This document shows positions 43,560 to 55,084 of a stretch of 64,000 nucleotides of DNA, piece after piece. A program made the translations under genes and the position numbers. This DNA is from Flabesymbios commensalis (Eukaryota; Annelida; Polychaeta; Terebellida; Flabelligeridae): the NCBI GenBank assembly GCA_964017125.1, contig OZ024903.1:84702300-84766299 (forward strand), in the 5' to 3' direction. Position 1 is the first letter of the stretch; every line of letters begins with the position of its first letter. The notes under the pieces were generated by a model that worked only from the letters and a program-made list of their open reading frames with translations, was not told where the DNA came from and searched no databases.

Positions 43560-44881
43560 TTAATTGATTCTTGATATAACCTACATCTACTGGATGCCAT
43601 GAAGCCTGTTATCTACAGCGAGCGACCTTATCTATTATTATTCTTTATGTAAACACTTGTTGTTGGATGAATTGCATTATTATCGGCCGCTTGTTTGGAC
43701 TGGAAAAACAGTGAGCTGTCGCTTCTTGTCACTCCACCAACCACAGAACACGTGCATTTTTTGTATAATGCTGTATACAGTTCATTGTATTGTACACGTT
43801 GCATTTTCACTTTCAAAAACCAGTATTTCAACCGAATTATCAATTCAACTGGATGAAAAATGATGCCCCTACTTTATAATTTTTACAGCGATTTTTCTTC
43901 CCAAGTTAATCCCACAGATAAATTGTATGCCTGCTTATAATAATTAAAAAATGTATATTATAATATTTCACAACTTGATGAGGGCAACGGGAAAGGGACT
44001 AATTTTAAGTTGTGCTTAGAAATTTGCAATATGCTCCCCTTCCTGGTCAAGTTTTTGCAGCTTAATCATTTAGAGCCAGTGAAAATGAATACACATGCAC
44101 TCAGGCCACATACATGTAATATCTGCAAACCGCCCCGATAGCGAAGATGATTCATGTCTTGCCTTTCTTTTTTTAACTGAGGAGAACTGAAACTTAGAAT
44201 ACCAAGCATCAGTTTCTTGATCGTACTAGATCTCTTACAAGGCAATCAAAAAACACTGCTCCATCATTGGACCAGTGTCATCTGATTGCATTGTAGGAGC
44301 CAGGCCAGTGTCTTAGACATTGAGCCAACATCTAACCAAAGTTAGACTGGTACATTGCTAATTACAATATTATTGATTGGAAGGCGTTTATCAAGACAGG
44401 ACAAACCTATAATGATGTGACGCAATTTTTATATATTTAGTGACGCAAATACAGGATAATCAATGAAATTATGCAAAACTAGATATATTTACATGGCCGA
44501 TGAGTATTAATATAATATACTAAAGATCTGTGTTTAAATTTTCGCGAATTTCTGATTCTGGGACCTCTCACGAAGTTTAGAATTCGCGAAATTTCATTTT
44601 TCTTCAGTAGCGCTATTATAATAATAATTTTCGCGAGATTCTTAATTTCGCGAATTTAATCTCCTCACGAAATTCGCAAAAATTAAAACCTCGCCAATTT
44701 TACCAGATATGCGGTATCAAACAAGTCATAATGCTTAGGCAAGTTTTATGTACGGCGTGACGCAAACAGTTATTAAAGGATTAGGCCTGGGCTGCTCCTT
44801 TCTCAAGCTTTGTAATACCTGTCAGTGATGCGTCATCTTATGTTTAGAAGAAAATGTATTCAATAGAAAATGCCTCCTCAT
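43560..44881. other. Intronic; P1 remnant and a TTCGCGAA-rich block
   Basis: A P1 remnant lies at about 44262-44350 (CCAGGCCAGTGTCTTAGACA). At 44530-44712 the strings TTTCGCGAATTT, AATTCGCGAAATTTC and TTTCGCGAGATTC alternate on both strands, a palindromic repeat of unknown class. No gene. Confidence 0.5.
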
Positions 44882-44884
44882 TAA

Positions 44885-45088
44885 CCCTTTAAACGCTAAG
44901 GTACAAAATTTAATTTTTCATCCACTTCCAAGTGGGTGGAAATTACTCAATCACATCTGTTGAATTTAATACTAGACATTTGCAAGCATTGATGTTTAAG
45001 CACCCATCTTTTTCCGAATAAAAGTGTCTTATTGATCGGCTAATAAAATTGATTAAAATGATTACAGTCGTGTTTAGTGGTGAAAGTG
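44885..45088 (+). mobile_element. Family A MITE with collapsed hairpin
   Basis: TTAA|CCCTTTAAACGCTAAGG ... GGTGAAAGTG|TTAT. The hairpin is reduced to CATCCACTTCCAAGTGGGTG, i.e. both arms are trimmed symmetrically and the loop is gone. Confidence 0.75.
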
Positions 45089-46127
45089 TTATAATTTGAT
45101 ATCGCATGATTGGGTATTTGATTAAAAATGGATCTTTGTTATTCATAGTGGAATATGATGAAACTCTGCGGTAGTGTGATGGGTCGCTGAAGCCAGATAT
45201 CTTCCATTCTTAATGAATTCTTCTAAATTTTCGATTTGCTTTGGAAAAGCGCGCATGAGATCTCATGTTGATATTCTCACTCACGTCAAGTTCTGTTTTG
45301 CTACAGAGATACACGCCTTCAAGTAGGTCAAAATAGAAAAAGAAGCAAATTTAAATAGGACATTTGAGCACTTAAGGGGTGTCATTATTAATGTAGTCAT
45401 TACGTGGCACCATCTGGTAGCAGGCCCTTACAAGCACTCAATCAACTTCAGTGCGGGCTTTGTATAAAAATTGTCTTCCACTGCTACTAATCAATCATAT
45501 TTTAACGGCAAGATTACTTTGAAAGCGCCATATGTGGCCAGATATTGTTCTTGTTCACTGATGCACGAGTGTTGTTTATTTGATCCTAGCCTGTGAGCAG
45601 AGACTTATCCTACTGCTACAGTATTTTATGATTCGTTATCCTTTCGGATACATTGGTGTAGTCTCAGATATATTTTGTATTTCTGTAGTAGATTTATAGG
45701 GAGCAAATTGTTTGGCGATTATGCAAATTTAATTTCATGATTTTAAATTTAAGTATGTAAAATAATACTATAATGTAACCTGCTATGTAGTCTATGTCTT
45801 TTTAACTTCGATTAACGGTCATATAGTCGTAAGTTCTTAATTATTGAGTTTAGATATAATTTTAACATTTTAAAGACTTGTGTGTGTTCATATTTTCTGA
45901 GCATCTTTCCATCTCTATGACATTATTATATTACATCCTTATTGGAGCTAGAATTGTGCTTTCTATATAATGTTATAGGTTATGTTTGAACCAAGTGCGA
46001 TTTCTTTCTATCAACGGAATTGAATGGGTTCCAAGGCAGCACCAAAGCTGGTATAATTAGCGTACCGATGTTTGGATGACTGACCTACGCATAATGAACA
46101 ACTAGAAGCACGCAAGGAACGACTACA
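45089..46127. other. Intronic, little recognised
   Basis: Family A scrap at 45283-45335 (CTCACTCACGTCAAGTTCTG). Otherwise AT-rich, no gene. Confidence 0.5.
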
Positions 46128-46437
46128 CAGAGTCAGCTCAATGTTTGTCCCACGTCTGTGACGCTGGCCCAACCACGAACCAGCACTGAACCAACTTCTG
46201 AAAATAGGGGAGGTTGTGTCAATACTGGTTTAATATTGTCCCATCTTTTGCGACCCTGGCCTAATATTAAACCAACATTGGCTGCTGGCTCGTAATTTCC
46301 GTGCACATGTAATTTATTTTGGTATGCACGTATTCCTTTAGGGTGGCCTTGAGCCAATGTTAGTTTGATGTTATCACATCGTCTGCGACGATGGCTCAAC
46401 AATAAACCGACATTGGCACATGTCTAGTGATTCTGGC
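46128..46437. repeat. Three P1 palindromes in a row
   Basis: 46128-46205 (loop TGT), 46215-46290 (TCAATACTGGTTTAATATTG ... CCTAATATTAAACCAACATT) and 46350-46437 (GCCAATGTTAGTTTGATGTT ... CAACAATAAACCGACATTGG). Each is internally symmetric with different arms. CGTGCACATGTAATTTATTTTGG-like spacers separate the units (shown in part: TTTATTTTGG, TTTTCATTTTGG). Confidence 0.7.
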
Positions 46438-46782
46438 TATTTTCATTTTGGTGTATATGTTTTCCTTTAGGCTGACCTTGACCTTTCCAAGACAATCTTG
46501 GAACGCACACCGGTTCTACTAACCCACTTACTGTGCGCCAAGGCCACTAGGTGTCCGAAAAGATGTTTCGGCATTTAGCTACATAACCTGTATGGATGGG
46601 GAATAGGTAGCGATCACCACAGATGGTAAATGGTCCGTGGCGATGTATGCATTTGATTGTTTAGGACTTGTAATTAGTTATCCAGATATTCAATAATCTG
46701 CAGACCACAGTTAAGTCAGATTTTGAATCAACCGGTCATGTCCACAACAAAAATACTAGTCATCTTCTGTCAACTTATTTAA

Positions 46783-46967
46783 CCCTTTCAACGCGGGGAA
46801 CGTCTTTATACGTCAAAATCTGACGTCTGTCGACTTCAGAATATAACGTACTAAGACCCATAACCCAGGTATTCAAGAGAGCCAACTAAACACATTTATG
46901 ATGATTCCAAAATGAAAAACCCTTTCGTCTCAATGGTTTATACGAAAATATTTTAGCGTTGTAAGGG
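46783..46967 (+). mobile_element. Family D TTAA element, hairpin reduced
   Basis: TTAA|CCCTTTCAACGCGGGG ... GCGTTGTAAGGG|TTAA. CGTCAAAATCTGACGTCTGT replaces the full hairpin. Perfect TTAA at both sides. Confidence 0.8.
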
Positions 46968-47099
46968 TTAAACGGTCACATAGTATTGTATACTAGGAGT
47001 GACATAAGCCTGCTGGGTTCTCTCAGTTTTAGATTTTTCTGCCCATTTTCCGTTGACACCAGTGTGTCTTCAGATGGGTTTATTATATAACAACATTAA

Positions 47100-47337
47100 C
47101 CCTTTAACCGCCAAATTATTCAATTTGAATTTTCACCAACTCGAAGCTGTGTCTCGCTGACGCGATCCACAACTTCAAGTGAGTGAAAAAAAATCAGATT
47201 TGACAAAATGGAGGTCAACTCCTTTCAAATCTTGCTGGTTGATGTCACATTTTATCCTTAACATATTTAAAATGTGGTACTTAATGTGCTAATAAGAAAT
47301 GAAAACCCGAATATATGCGACACCGGCGGTTAAAGGG
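47100..47337 (+). mobile_element. Family A MITE, subgroup A1, textbook copy
   Basis: CCCTTTAACCGCC (47100-47112) and GGCGGTTAAAGGG (47325-47337) are perfect 13-bp inverted ends, with TTAA at 47096-47099 and 47338-47341. Length 238 bp. Hairpin CAACTCGAAGCTGTGTCTCG / ATCCACAACTTCAAGTGAGTG. CCCTTT ends with TTAA flanks are the piggyBac pattern. Confidence 0.93.
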
Positions 47338-47915
47338 TTAACATCTCAAATGCACTAATGACTATATTAAACCTGTTTTTACTGGAACTGTATGTAGACG
47401 TTTTCATGCAAAGTTCAAATGAAATGAACAATATTCATAATTTTCAAAAACAGGAATATTGTTTCGTCATTTGAATCTTGGAGCGCGTTAGTAATACCAG
47501 TTTTATATGGGAAAATATATAAACATGAATAATATAAGCAATTCAATAATACAAGGTATTGCTTATATGAGAATAAATAAAAGCACCTGTGTGTCTGTCC
47601 CTTAATGATAGTATTTCACATGCGCACCTAGTTGAAGGTGTCTAGGACCCATCTGCAGTCAAAACATAAACAGTAGGAATATATGACAGTGCCAAGCTCT
47701 AAATAATATACGGTAACGGTAAATAATCCATTCGGGTGATGCAACCCAATTTTGTCTAGTGCAGCTAAGTCGGGTAATAAATTGTTGTAATTATAAAAAA
47801 ATCGTCAATATAGATATAGGCCATGAAGTAGAGAGCATCATTTTAGGGGGGGGGGGGGGGATTATGCTGGACCAGCGAATCAGACGTTGTGGTAGACTTC
47901 CCAGCAAACAACACA
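47338..47915. other. Intronic; poly-G run
   Basis: A run of about 14 G at 47847-47860 lies just upstream of a P1 copy. No gene. Confidence 0.6.
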
Positions 47916-48016
47916 GCAAACACGAGACGTTGGCCCAATGTTGGGTTAATGTTGTTTCAGCGTCGAAGACGGTAGGCCATCATTAATACAACATTGGGCC
48001 AGCGTCTCTTGTTTGC
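47916..48016. repeat. Family P1 palindrome, 101 bp
   Basis: GCAAACACGAGACGTTGGCC ... GGCCAGCGTCTCTTGTTTGC, loop GAA. CCCAGCAAACAAC just upstream looks like a second, truncated terminus, suggesting insertion into another copy's end. A decayed copy follows at about 48030-48100. Confidence 0.88.
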
Positions 48017-48159
48017 TGGGGAGACACGCAGATTGGCTTGATAGTGGTCCACCATCTACGTCTCTAGCCCAACATTAAAACAACATCGGGTCAAAGAGTT
48101 GATCGCTGGGTTATTACTGCTGAGCACCAGGGCCTCCTGATACATACAGCCATCAAAAG

Positions 48160-48215
48160 CCAAACAGCAGTAACTGCTTATTTTTCAAATAAACAGTTAC
48201 TGTTTTTTGGCTTTT
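48160..48215. repeat. Family F hairpin
   Basis: AAAAGCCAAACAGCAGTAAC TGCTT / AAACAGTTACTGTTTTTTGG CTTTT. It is longer than the copy at 13695 and the extension AAAAGCCAAA is mirrored. Confidence 0.75.
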
Positions 48216-50565
48216 CACAGCAGCCCAGATGTCCAGATGTGTGTTGAAGGAAAAGATCACACCGTAAATGTAGGCATTTTCTTATCTTGTATCTTGTCGC
48301 AAATTTAGTCAAAAGAATATTTACCTGAAATATTCCCACCACTAGTAAACGTCACCGTCAATCGTTGATATTAGCTTTTTGTAGATGACATATTTATGTA
48401 ATTTCCCGAGTTTTTCTATTTCGATAATTGCATTGTCTATGGTATACCGCGAAGGCAGCTGTGCTGGTTGCCGTGCTGTAACGTTACACCTCTTGTATGA
48501 CCCTTTGGTGGATATTCAGCGTTGATGGACATTTTAAATATTTGTTATAGTATATATGGTATTTATTCATTTAACCCCACTTTTTTATACACGTATGTAT
48601 TACATTTATAAACAGCGGAATATGTTTTATTTCGATGTTAAATCAAAAATAGTGATTTCTGAGGTGAAAAAATCCTAAGCAAAATGTTTAGTGGGGATCA
48701 AAGTGAAATTTGACAGATCTATGCACATCACACGACTGTATTGGGTGAAAATAGAATAGGCTAAATTTAGTCACCATTCCAAGAGTTTAACGTCATGATA
48801 TGACGTGTGCATTTATTGGTTCTTGGTAAATGAACACACGTTGGCTTTCAATAGAAGTGTGTCACATTAAAAAGATCAAATAATTGATTTCATCCATTTG
48901 ATTGCATCTCCAAACACTATTTTCATCCACTAGACGTTGTGGATCCTAGTAGATGAAAATGAAGCTGGAAAATTCCCCACTTTATTGTTAACCTTTAACT
49001 GTTTAAGCACATTGGTCATATATTGTGCAGCACATAACATTTTTCAAAAAAACAAATTAACTCTTCTGCTGCTGAATTGGTTGCTTCTATGCAGGATTTT
49101 ATTAACTGAGCACGTTCCTAAAACTATTCGATCAATGTTTTTTAATCTTCCTTGAAATCGTATATACAAAATGGTATAATTCTCCACTATCATGACGTGA
49201 TTAATCGAACTTCTATTTGATATATTCAATATTATATATTAAAAATGAGGTCAGTTTTCATTTCCAGTTGGGAAAAGTGGCAGCAATTCTTATCTGGAAG
49301 TGAACTGAGAATAAATACCTAGGTGTTGAGAGGGTGTCATTGATGTTCCTAGAGGACAATGCCTGTAAATCTTTTCCGCACGTGTCTCCATCTCTGCGTG
49401 ATCTATGATCTATGAACTACCAGCACACACGAGATGTTGACACGATGTTGCTTAAATACGGGACCGCAGTCTTCGACGATGTCCAAAAAATCAAACGAAC
49501 ATTGTAACGCAGCCATTTGGCTACTACACCAACATGGTGCAACAGATTGAATTCATAATTCATACAAACATTCACACCCTCCGGTAATTTTTTTTACCTA
49601 AGTTCGAGGTCATAGGTCAAAGGTCGAAGTCAAAGATTTAAAAAAAACATTGTCATAGCGATAACTTGAAAAATAATTATTGGATCTCTAGAATTTTTTA
49701 CGTGAAGTTACCCATGAGTATGGAGATGACCTGATTATATTTTTAGCTTCCCACCGAGAATCAAAATGGCCGTCACCTGGCGACTAATTTATTTATTTTA
49801 TTTCATTTTTTAATTATTCATTTTTAATTATGTGAGACCGAAAACGAGGCTACGGCGTATTCGAAGCGGTTGTGTCAGATTTGTGGACATTTTGAGTCAC
49901 TGCATCAGCTGAGGGTTGGTTGAGTATTTTCACTGTATTTTTGTATTTTACTTTCCAAAAATGGTACAAAATTGTTGACGGGAACAGGTCGAAAAGACTT
50001 TTACGAGGCCTGTCAACCTTATATCAGCGAATCAAAATCATATAATAAAGTCATATATAACAGTATAATATAAAACCAAATGTTCACCAGTTATAGGTGT
50101 TGGCATACTACTCATCATGTATAAAAACACCATCAGATTTAGTGTTTGAAATAGTTATGTCTTGCATGTGTACATTCTATTTTGGAAATATACACAGTAG
50201 GATAATAAGATAGACATTATTGCCATCATACGCCACATGATTATCATGATTATGTCACAGTGCCTCCAAAATGGAATGGAAAGTACACATTGTGTAACGG
50301 ATTCAAACCTTATGGGAAGCTGCACATTCAAATCCGAACCTGTTCTAGACAATTTGTTGTTAATTAGATGACGCTGTATTATCTTAATTTGACGAAAACC
50401 TGGGTCAGAACATGGATGAGAAGCAACTCCTTCACTTCGTGTGTGGCGCTAATTATTATCAGAAATAATGAGAAAACAGGCAGTGGCGCTGGTAGCACGA
50501 GCCTCTGATATGTGGTGAGGCAAGGAAAATCTCTGTCCTGACTCAACTCTCTCTCAGCGTTTACT
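48216..50565. other. Intronic; fragments only
   Basis: Family A scrap at 48918-48962 (TTTTCATCCACTAGACGTTG TGGATCCTAGTAGATGAAAA), family C start at 49047-49085, P1 remnant at 49432-49510. A GCGAAAATGGCCG-type tandem family seen at 60 kb has weak relatives at 49560-49800 (GAGGTCATAGGTCAAAGGTC). No gene. Confidence 0.5.
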
Positions 50566-50604
50566 GCATTCAGGGCCAGCGTATGTGATGTTGGCCCTGA
50601 ATGC
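50566..50604. repeat. Family P1-type palindrome with private arms
   Basis: GCATTCAGGGCCAGCGT atg TGATGTTGGCCCTGAATGC. The outer half is not clear. The GCATTCAGGGCCA arm is unlike other copies but mirrored. It lies 116 bp before ATG 50720. Confidence 0.7.
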
Positions 50605-51240
50605 GGGCAATGTTGAGTGTTGCTCAGCCCCCGCCCCTGTTATCGCACGGTGTATAACATTGGCCGGGAGCAGGGGCTTGCCTTACAGCTACAAAGTGTG
50701 CCAGAAATAACTTCTAGGAATGGAGCGCCGAGCCAGCGAGCCAGCGTCAGAGGCAGGTCTACCACAGTGAGTCTCCTCAGCAGCCCAGCGCTATCTCAAG
50801 CATCCCTCACATAAGACTCACTCTTCGTTATCGCTTTTGAAAACCTCCTGATTACGAGCCTGTGGTCTGCTCAGCGTTGTCGCCCGCCCGCCTCAACTCC
50901 GCTGATTTGTTTGCTGACACGTGCTGGATATCGAACTGTCAGGGCATTAAGATGCAGCTTGTTGCAGGCGTCCTGAGAATATACGGAGAAGTTTTAGAGC
51001 GGACCTGAGCCGGCGTTGCCGTCTTCTGCACTGTATTTAGTAAGGGCGACGCCTGGACTGACTGACTCACTTTTTACCACGGGACACACAGAGGACTAGT
51101 GAGGTAGACAAGATCGCCAGCAAGTACAGGCGGAGGTGCGCTTGTTCTGCCATCCATAAGACATCACATGTCCACTGTTTACCATGCCAGCACTGTACTC
51201 TGTCATAGTACATCATTTAGTGTACCTCAACTTAGCGTAA
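50605..51240 (+). promoter_or_regulatory. GC-rich block, possible internal promoter
   Basis: Composition changes to GC- and CG-rich (CCCCGCCCCTG, GAGCGCCGAGCC, CGCCCGCCCGCC) over roughly 600 bp, then returns to AT-rich intron. It contains the candidate first exon 50720-50766. No TATA box is evident at the expected distance. Confidence 0.4.
50720..50766 (+). CDS. trio: Candidate alternative first coding exon, spliced to 53682
   Basis: GGAATGG context ATG opens MERRASEPASEAGLP plus two bases and ends at CACA|GTGAGT in phase 2. The acceptor TTTTCAATCAG| at 53681 starts the next candidate exon with A-GAC-ATG-GAT, so the join CA+A keeps one frame into MDVDQKG. The two exons together then end in phase 0 before the SH3 exon. 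Three independent phase agreements support the model, though the peptide has no known relative. Confidence 0.45.
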
Positions 51241-53681
51241 AGGAAGCGGAGCAATCTTGAAAATGAATTATAAATTATCCAATGAGGATATATAATGAGA
51301 AAGCAGAACATATGCTGACATTGGATTTATGCGATCAATACTGATAGTTCATGTTCCCTAGCGTTCATCGCATTCGGATTATAAAATGAGGCATGGAAGA
51401 TCTTGACTTAATACGTGGAGATACAGCAATCATAGAAAACGAAATAGCTAAACAAATCATATGAAACTGCTCGTTTACACCATCAATGCATTTTATAGTA
51501 AACTTCGTCAATGCAATTAGGTGGAATAAGCATCTTGATCTTCTTAATATTACACTCAGAAAGAAAAAAGTTGTGATTCTTCTTTGAATCATCCAGTTCG
51601 CAGTCGTCTTCAGTGGAGTATCTTCTTCCCAATCCACACAATATATCGAGCCTATGTTGTTATGATTCTGATGTCATGGAATATTCTATACTACAGGTGA
51701 CTCCTTGAAGATACCACCAAGGACTGTTGATATTACATAACAGTGTATTATCAGCTGGTGGGTTTACGTTCACACTGGCAGAGCTAGCCAGGTGTGTGGA
51801 TGGAAGGCTTACTGACACAGCGTCATTAACCTTTGTTCTGCTCAGCTGTGTGTTTCTATTTATCATTTATTTGAAGGTGAAATTGCTAACGCAATTTCCA
51901 ACTTCAAATCACGAGAAATATGTTTATTTATTAAAATAGCAATATCGCAAATTGAGTGATTTAATGAACTGAGCATCCATCACGAAGGATTTTATCATTT
52001 TCAATGGCGTTTTATTGTTAACGCCTATAGGATATACACAGATCATTCTGTCTTCCTCATTACTGGCACGTGTCCACAAGTGATACCTGATATCACCACC
52101 TGATCTGGATCACTTATTCCGTCTCCAGGAATAAACCGGCAATAGTCACCAAAACGGATTGATAATTTTGAAACCAGTTATGGATGTAAATCATTGATGT
52201 TGCTCGCTATTAGCTATTGATGGAATAGGATGTGATGCAGTAGAATATAAATCTCAGTGTGAATGTGATTATGTTATGTTAAAATACTCAAAAATGACTC
52301 AAACTGGTGTCAGTAAGAAGCCCGAACTGAAGACAGTGTGACAGAAGGAAGCGGTATGCATTGCATGCAAGTTGAAAATGAAATTATTCTTGATACGGTG
52401 ACATGTGATGTCAAATCGACTTGATACATATATTTTCTGCTCAGTAGAACTATTTTGTTTAATTAGTCATCACTGAAAAACATTATTCAAAACGTGAAAT
52501 TGAGATATTATTGCCATGATATACATGTCTGTTAGATGGACCCTTCTGCACCTGTATCTCCTTCTAACGTGTGAATCTTATGTCAGTAGTCCTCATCTTA
52601 ATCAGAGATAATTGACGTCTCACTGAATGACTTATTTGATTAACTGAACATCTACCAATTATTTTACTAGTTTCAGTCGCATTGTATTTTGTTAGAGAGG
52701 TACGTATTACTAGTATACGATGAACGGTTCGGCGGCTGTATATCCTTGTGACTGTTATGTCAACAGTTGTGATGTTAAGCGGAGATTAATCACCTAATCT
52801 GTATGGATATGTCAGCCTCATCTGACATCATGATTAGGTGCTAAGTGATGACATATGCCTCATCTCTCTAACTTGTATCACCGATTCCCCATCTTGGATT
52901 CCTGCAGCACTCACAATAATTGCTTACATGCAATACTATTATGCTACAAATTCAAGTGGGAACGGGAACACAAAGTGAATTTATTTTTGCGTTTAGCTCA
53001 CCCATTCTTGGTGGTATAGTATCAATATGATTTGTCTATGTTTGCCACACAATATATAAAGATTGTATCATTAAGGCTTATTAAGCTCATAGTTTCCAGT
53101 CAGCTATCTCATTCAAGATTGTGCGTAATTGAGAAATACTATTGGATGGAGTAATAGGGATGCCATAGTATCCGCAGCGTGATCCAGATGTACTGCACCT
53201 TCCGCCTCTCATGATATTTGGAATGTGTGTGTATGAGGTAGGGGAGGAAGACGAGTGCTAACTGCGCGTTCTGCCAAGTATAGATCCCCATTTGTCAGTA
53301 CCCGTGGTATGCCAAGTGAATAACAGGGTTGGCCTATCTACAGCCTCTGCTTACCCTAAGTGTACCAACTTCAGAGATCGCACTTTTTACCCACCAGAGG
53401 TCGTGACTTGGCAAATAATAACCATATTTGTTCAGTGTCAGACCTGTTTAATGTCCCAATAAAATCGATTATGATGGTGATTGCCTGTCAAACGGCTAAT
53501 ATATCATAATATGTAGATCACAAGGGCATCTAATTTATTCATATTTGTCAAAATGGAGGCCTACTATTTTTAAATCTCATTGATTGAAGATACGGCTTCA
53601 AAAATCGTTATTTAATATCCTACTTTTGAGAGGATATAAGAACGATTCTATTATTGATCGGCGCTGAGAGTTTTCAATCAG
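51241..53681. other. Intronic; one family C copy, otherwise nothing
   Basis: Family C copy at about 51828-52020 (CCTTTGTTCTGCTCAGCTG, GAAATTGCTAACGCAATTTC CAACTTC, TTTTATCATTTTCAATGGCG). Remaining sequence is AT-rich with no gene. An inverted pair CACCTAATCTGTATGG...CATGATTAGGTG lies near 52790-52840. Confidence 0.5.
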
Positions 53682-53967
53682 AGACATGGATGTAGACCAG
53701 AAAGGCATCTCATCGCTGCATTATTACGGGCTGCGCATGCTGAGATTCGTGCAGCACAGGCCGCCACCACCGCGGCGCCAGATGAGCCACCCCAGCCTGG
53801 TGACGGCGGACCTACTGCAGGATGCCAGCACTCAAGAAGACGACACAAAGATCGCGTCACGGGCTCGAGTCACGGGCAGACCTCCTGTCACAGCGCGCGG
53901 CCGCCGCTCTCAGCAGAGACGATCACGGTCCCTGGATGTGGGCAGAGTTTTGGGTGTGCGTCCACAG
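53682..53967 (+). CDS. trio: Candidate alternative exon with Pro/Arg-rich N-terminus, reads into SH3 exon
   Basis: If used as a start exon, ATG 53686 (GACATGG) gives 94 codons; if spliced from 50766, it continues that frame. It encodes MDVDQKGISSLHYYGLRMLR, then FVQHRPPPPRRQMSHPS, and later RRSQQRRSRSLDVGRVLG, ending CCACAG|GTAATC in phase 0, matching 57279. RPPPPRR is a possible SH3 ligand next to the SH3 domain, which could act intramolecularly (inference). The exon is GC-rich in an AT-rich intron, and the minus-strand frame across it is a shadow. Confidence 0.5.
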
Positions 53968-54010
53968 GTAATCTGGTTCTCTGAAGCATCTGACACCCAG
54001 GTTATTTAGC

Positions 54011-54070
54011 TTTCACCCGCTTGGAAGTTGTGTGTCGCTGACGCGACTCGCAACTTTCAAGCGGGCTCAA
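54011..54070 (+). repeat. Family A hairpin with mirrored insertion and substitution
   Basis: CACCCGCTTGGAAGTTGTG ... CGCAACTTTCAAGCGGGCT around GTCGCTGACGCGAC. Against the consensus CACTTGAAGTTG, both arms carry A to G/T to C at the same site, and both carry one extra base at the same position. A second decayed copy follows at 54215-54380. Confidence 0.8.
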
Positions 54071-55084
54071 AGTATTAGGACTTGTCAAGTCAGAGTCCAA
54101 ATCTTTTCAAATCTTGCTGATTGCAGACAAGCAAACACCTTTTGAAATGTGCTATTAAAAGTGTAAATATAAATATCTTAAAGTCTATATCTGCCAGGAT
54201 ATCTAACGGAAATAATCACCCACTGTCTTGAAGTTGTGCTCCCCCTGACGACACGCACATCCTCAAATGAATTCAAATTATTAATATTTGTTATTTCAGA
54301 ATTCAAGTATTTTCGAATCTTGCTGCTCGCATAAACGAACGCTCCACCTTTTAATATGCGTTATTTAAAGTGACAAAAGAAAGGTTTAAATACGGTTTAG
54401 TCGTGCTCTTATCTAAGTTACCAATTAACATGGATTTAATGTGGTTTAGCATCCAGGCAGTATATGGATGTCTGATAATTTATTACATCGCCCTGGAGCC
54501 GCGGTCTCAGACGATCCAAAGCATTACATTGTTAGCTAAGCTACTTATTCATTATAGCAGAAATAGATAAGAGAAAACTCTCTTATAGTAATGTACTTTC
54601 TGACATGTTTTAAGGGGAAAACTTTTCTAGTGGCGTGCAACAATACCTACGGCGTGTACCGTGCCTTACATATACATCCATGCGCACAGATGCGTGCGTC
54701 TTTATTTCACTTCGTCTTCACGTATCCATACCTAATTATCAGACTGATTGCGGCAATCTGGGTGATGAGTTTCTATTGACTTAAAGATGGACTGAGCTAG
54801 CAGTCTAAATTTTATTATCGATGCAGCAGACGAGCCCCGGTTATATTCTAGGCTACTGTTTGAAAGCGTGCCTATGTGATGCTTAGAGAGGGTACTATTG
54901 TCAGCGTCTACTAGCAGAGAAATAGGGCAAAGATTTTTGTGAAATTATCTACATTATTCGGGTCATAGATCCTGCGCACTGCCGGCGATCCATGCCCTTT
55001 AACCGTACCCAGTGCACATGTGGGTTGTTGGCTACCTATCTGGAGCATCAATTATTCTCAAAAACCACCGGCGTCTCGAACCTC
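54071..55084. other. Intronic, nothing else recognised
   Basis: Short frames such as 54370-54570 show no domain. Confidence 0.5.

Noticed and set aside
53678-53860. Minus-strand frame over the candidate alternative exon
   Set aside because: The plus strand has ATG context, splice sites and matching phases; the minus frame has none.
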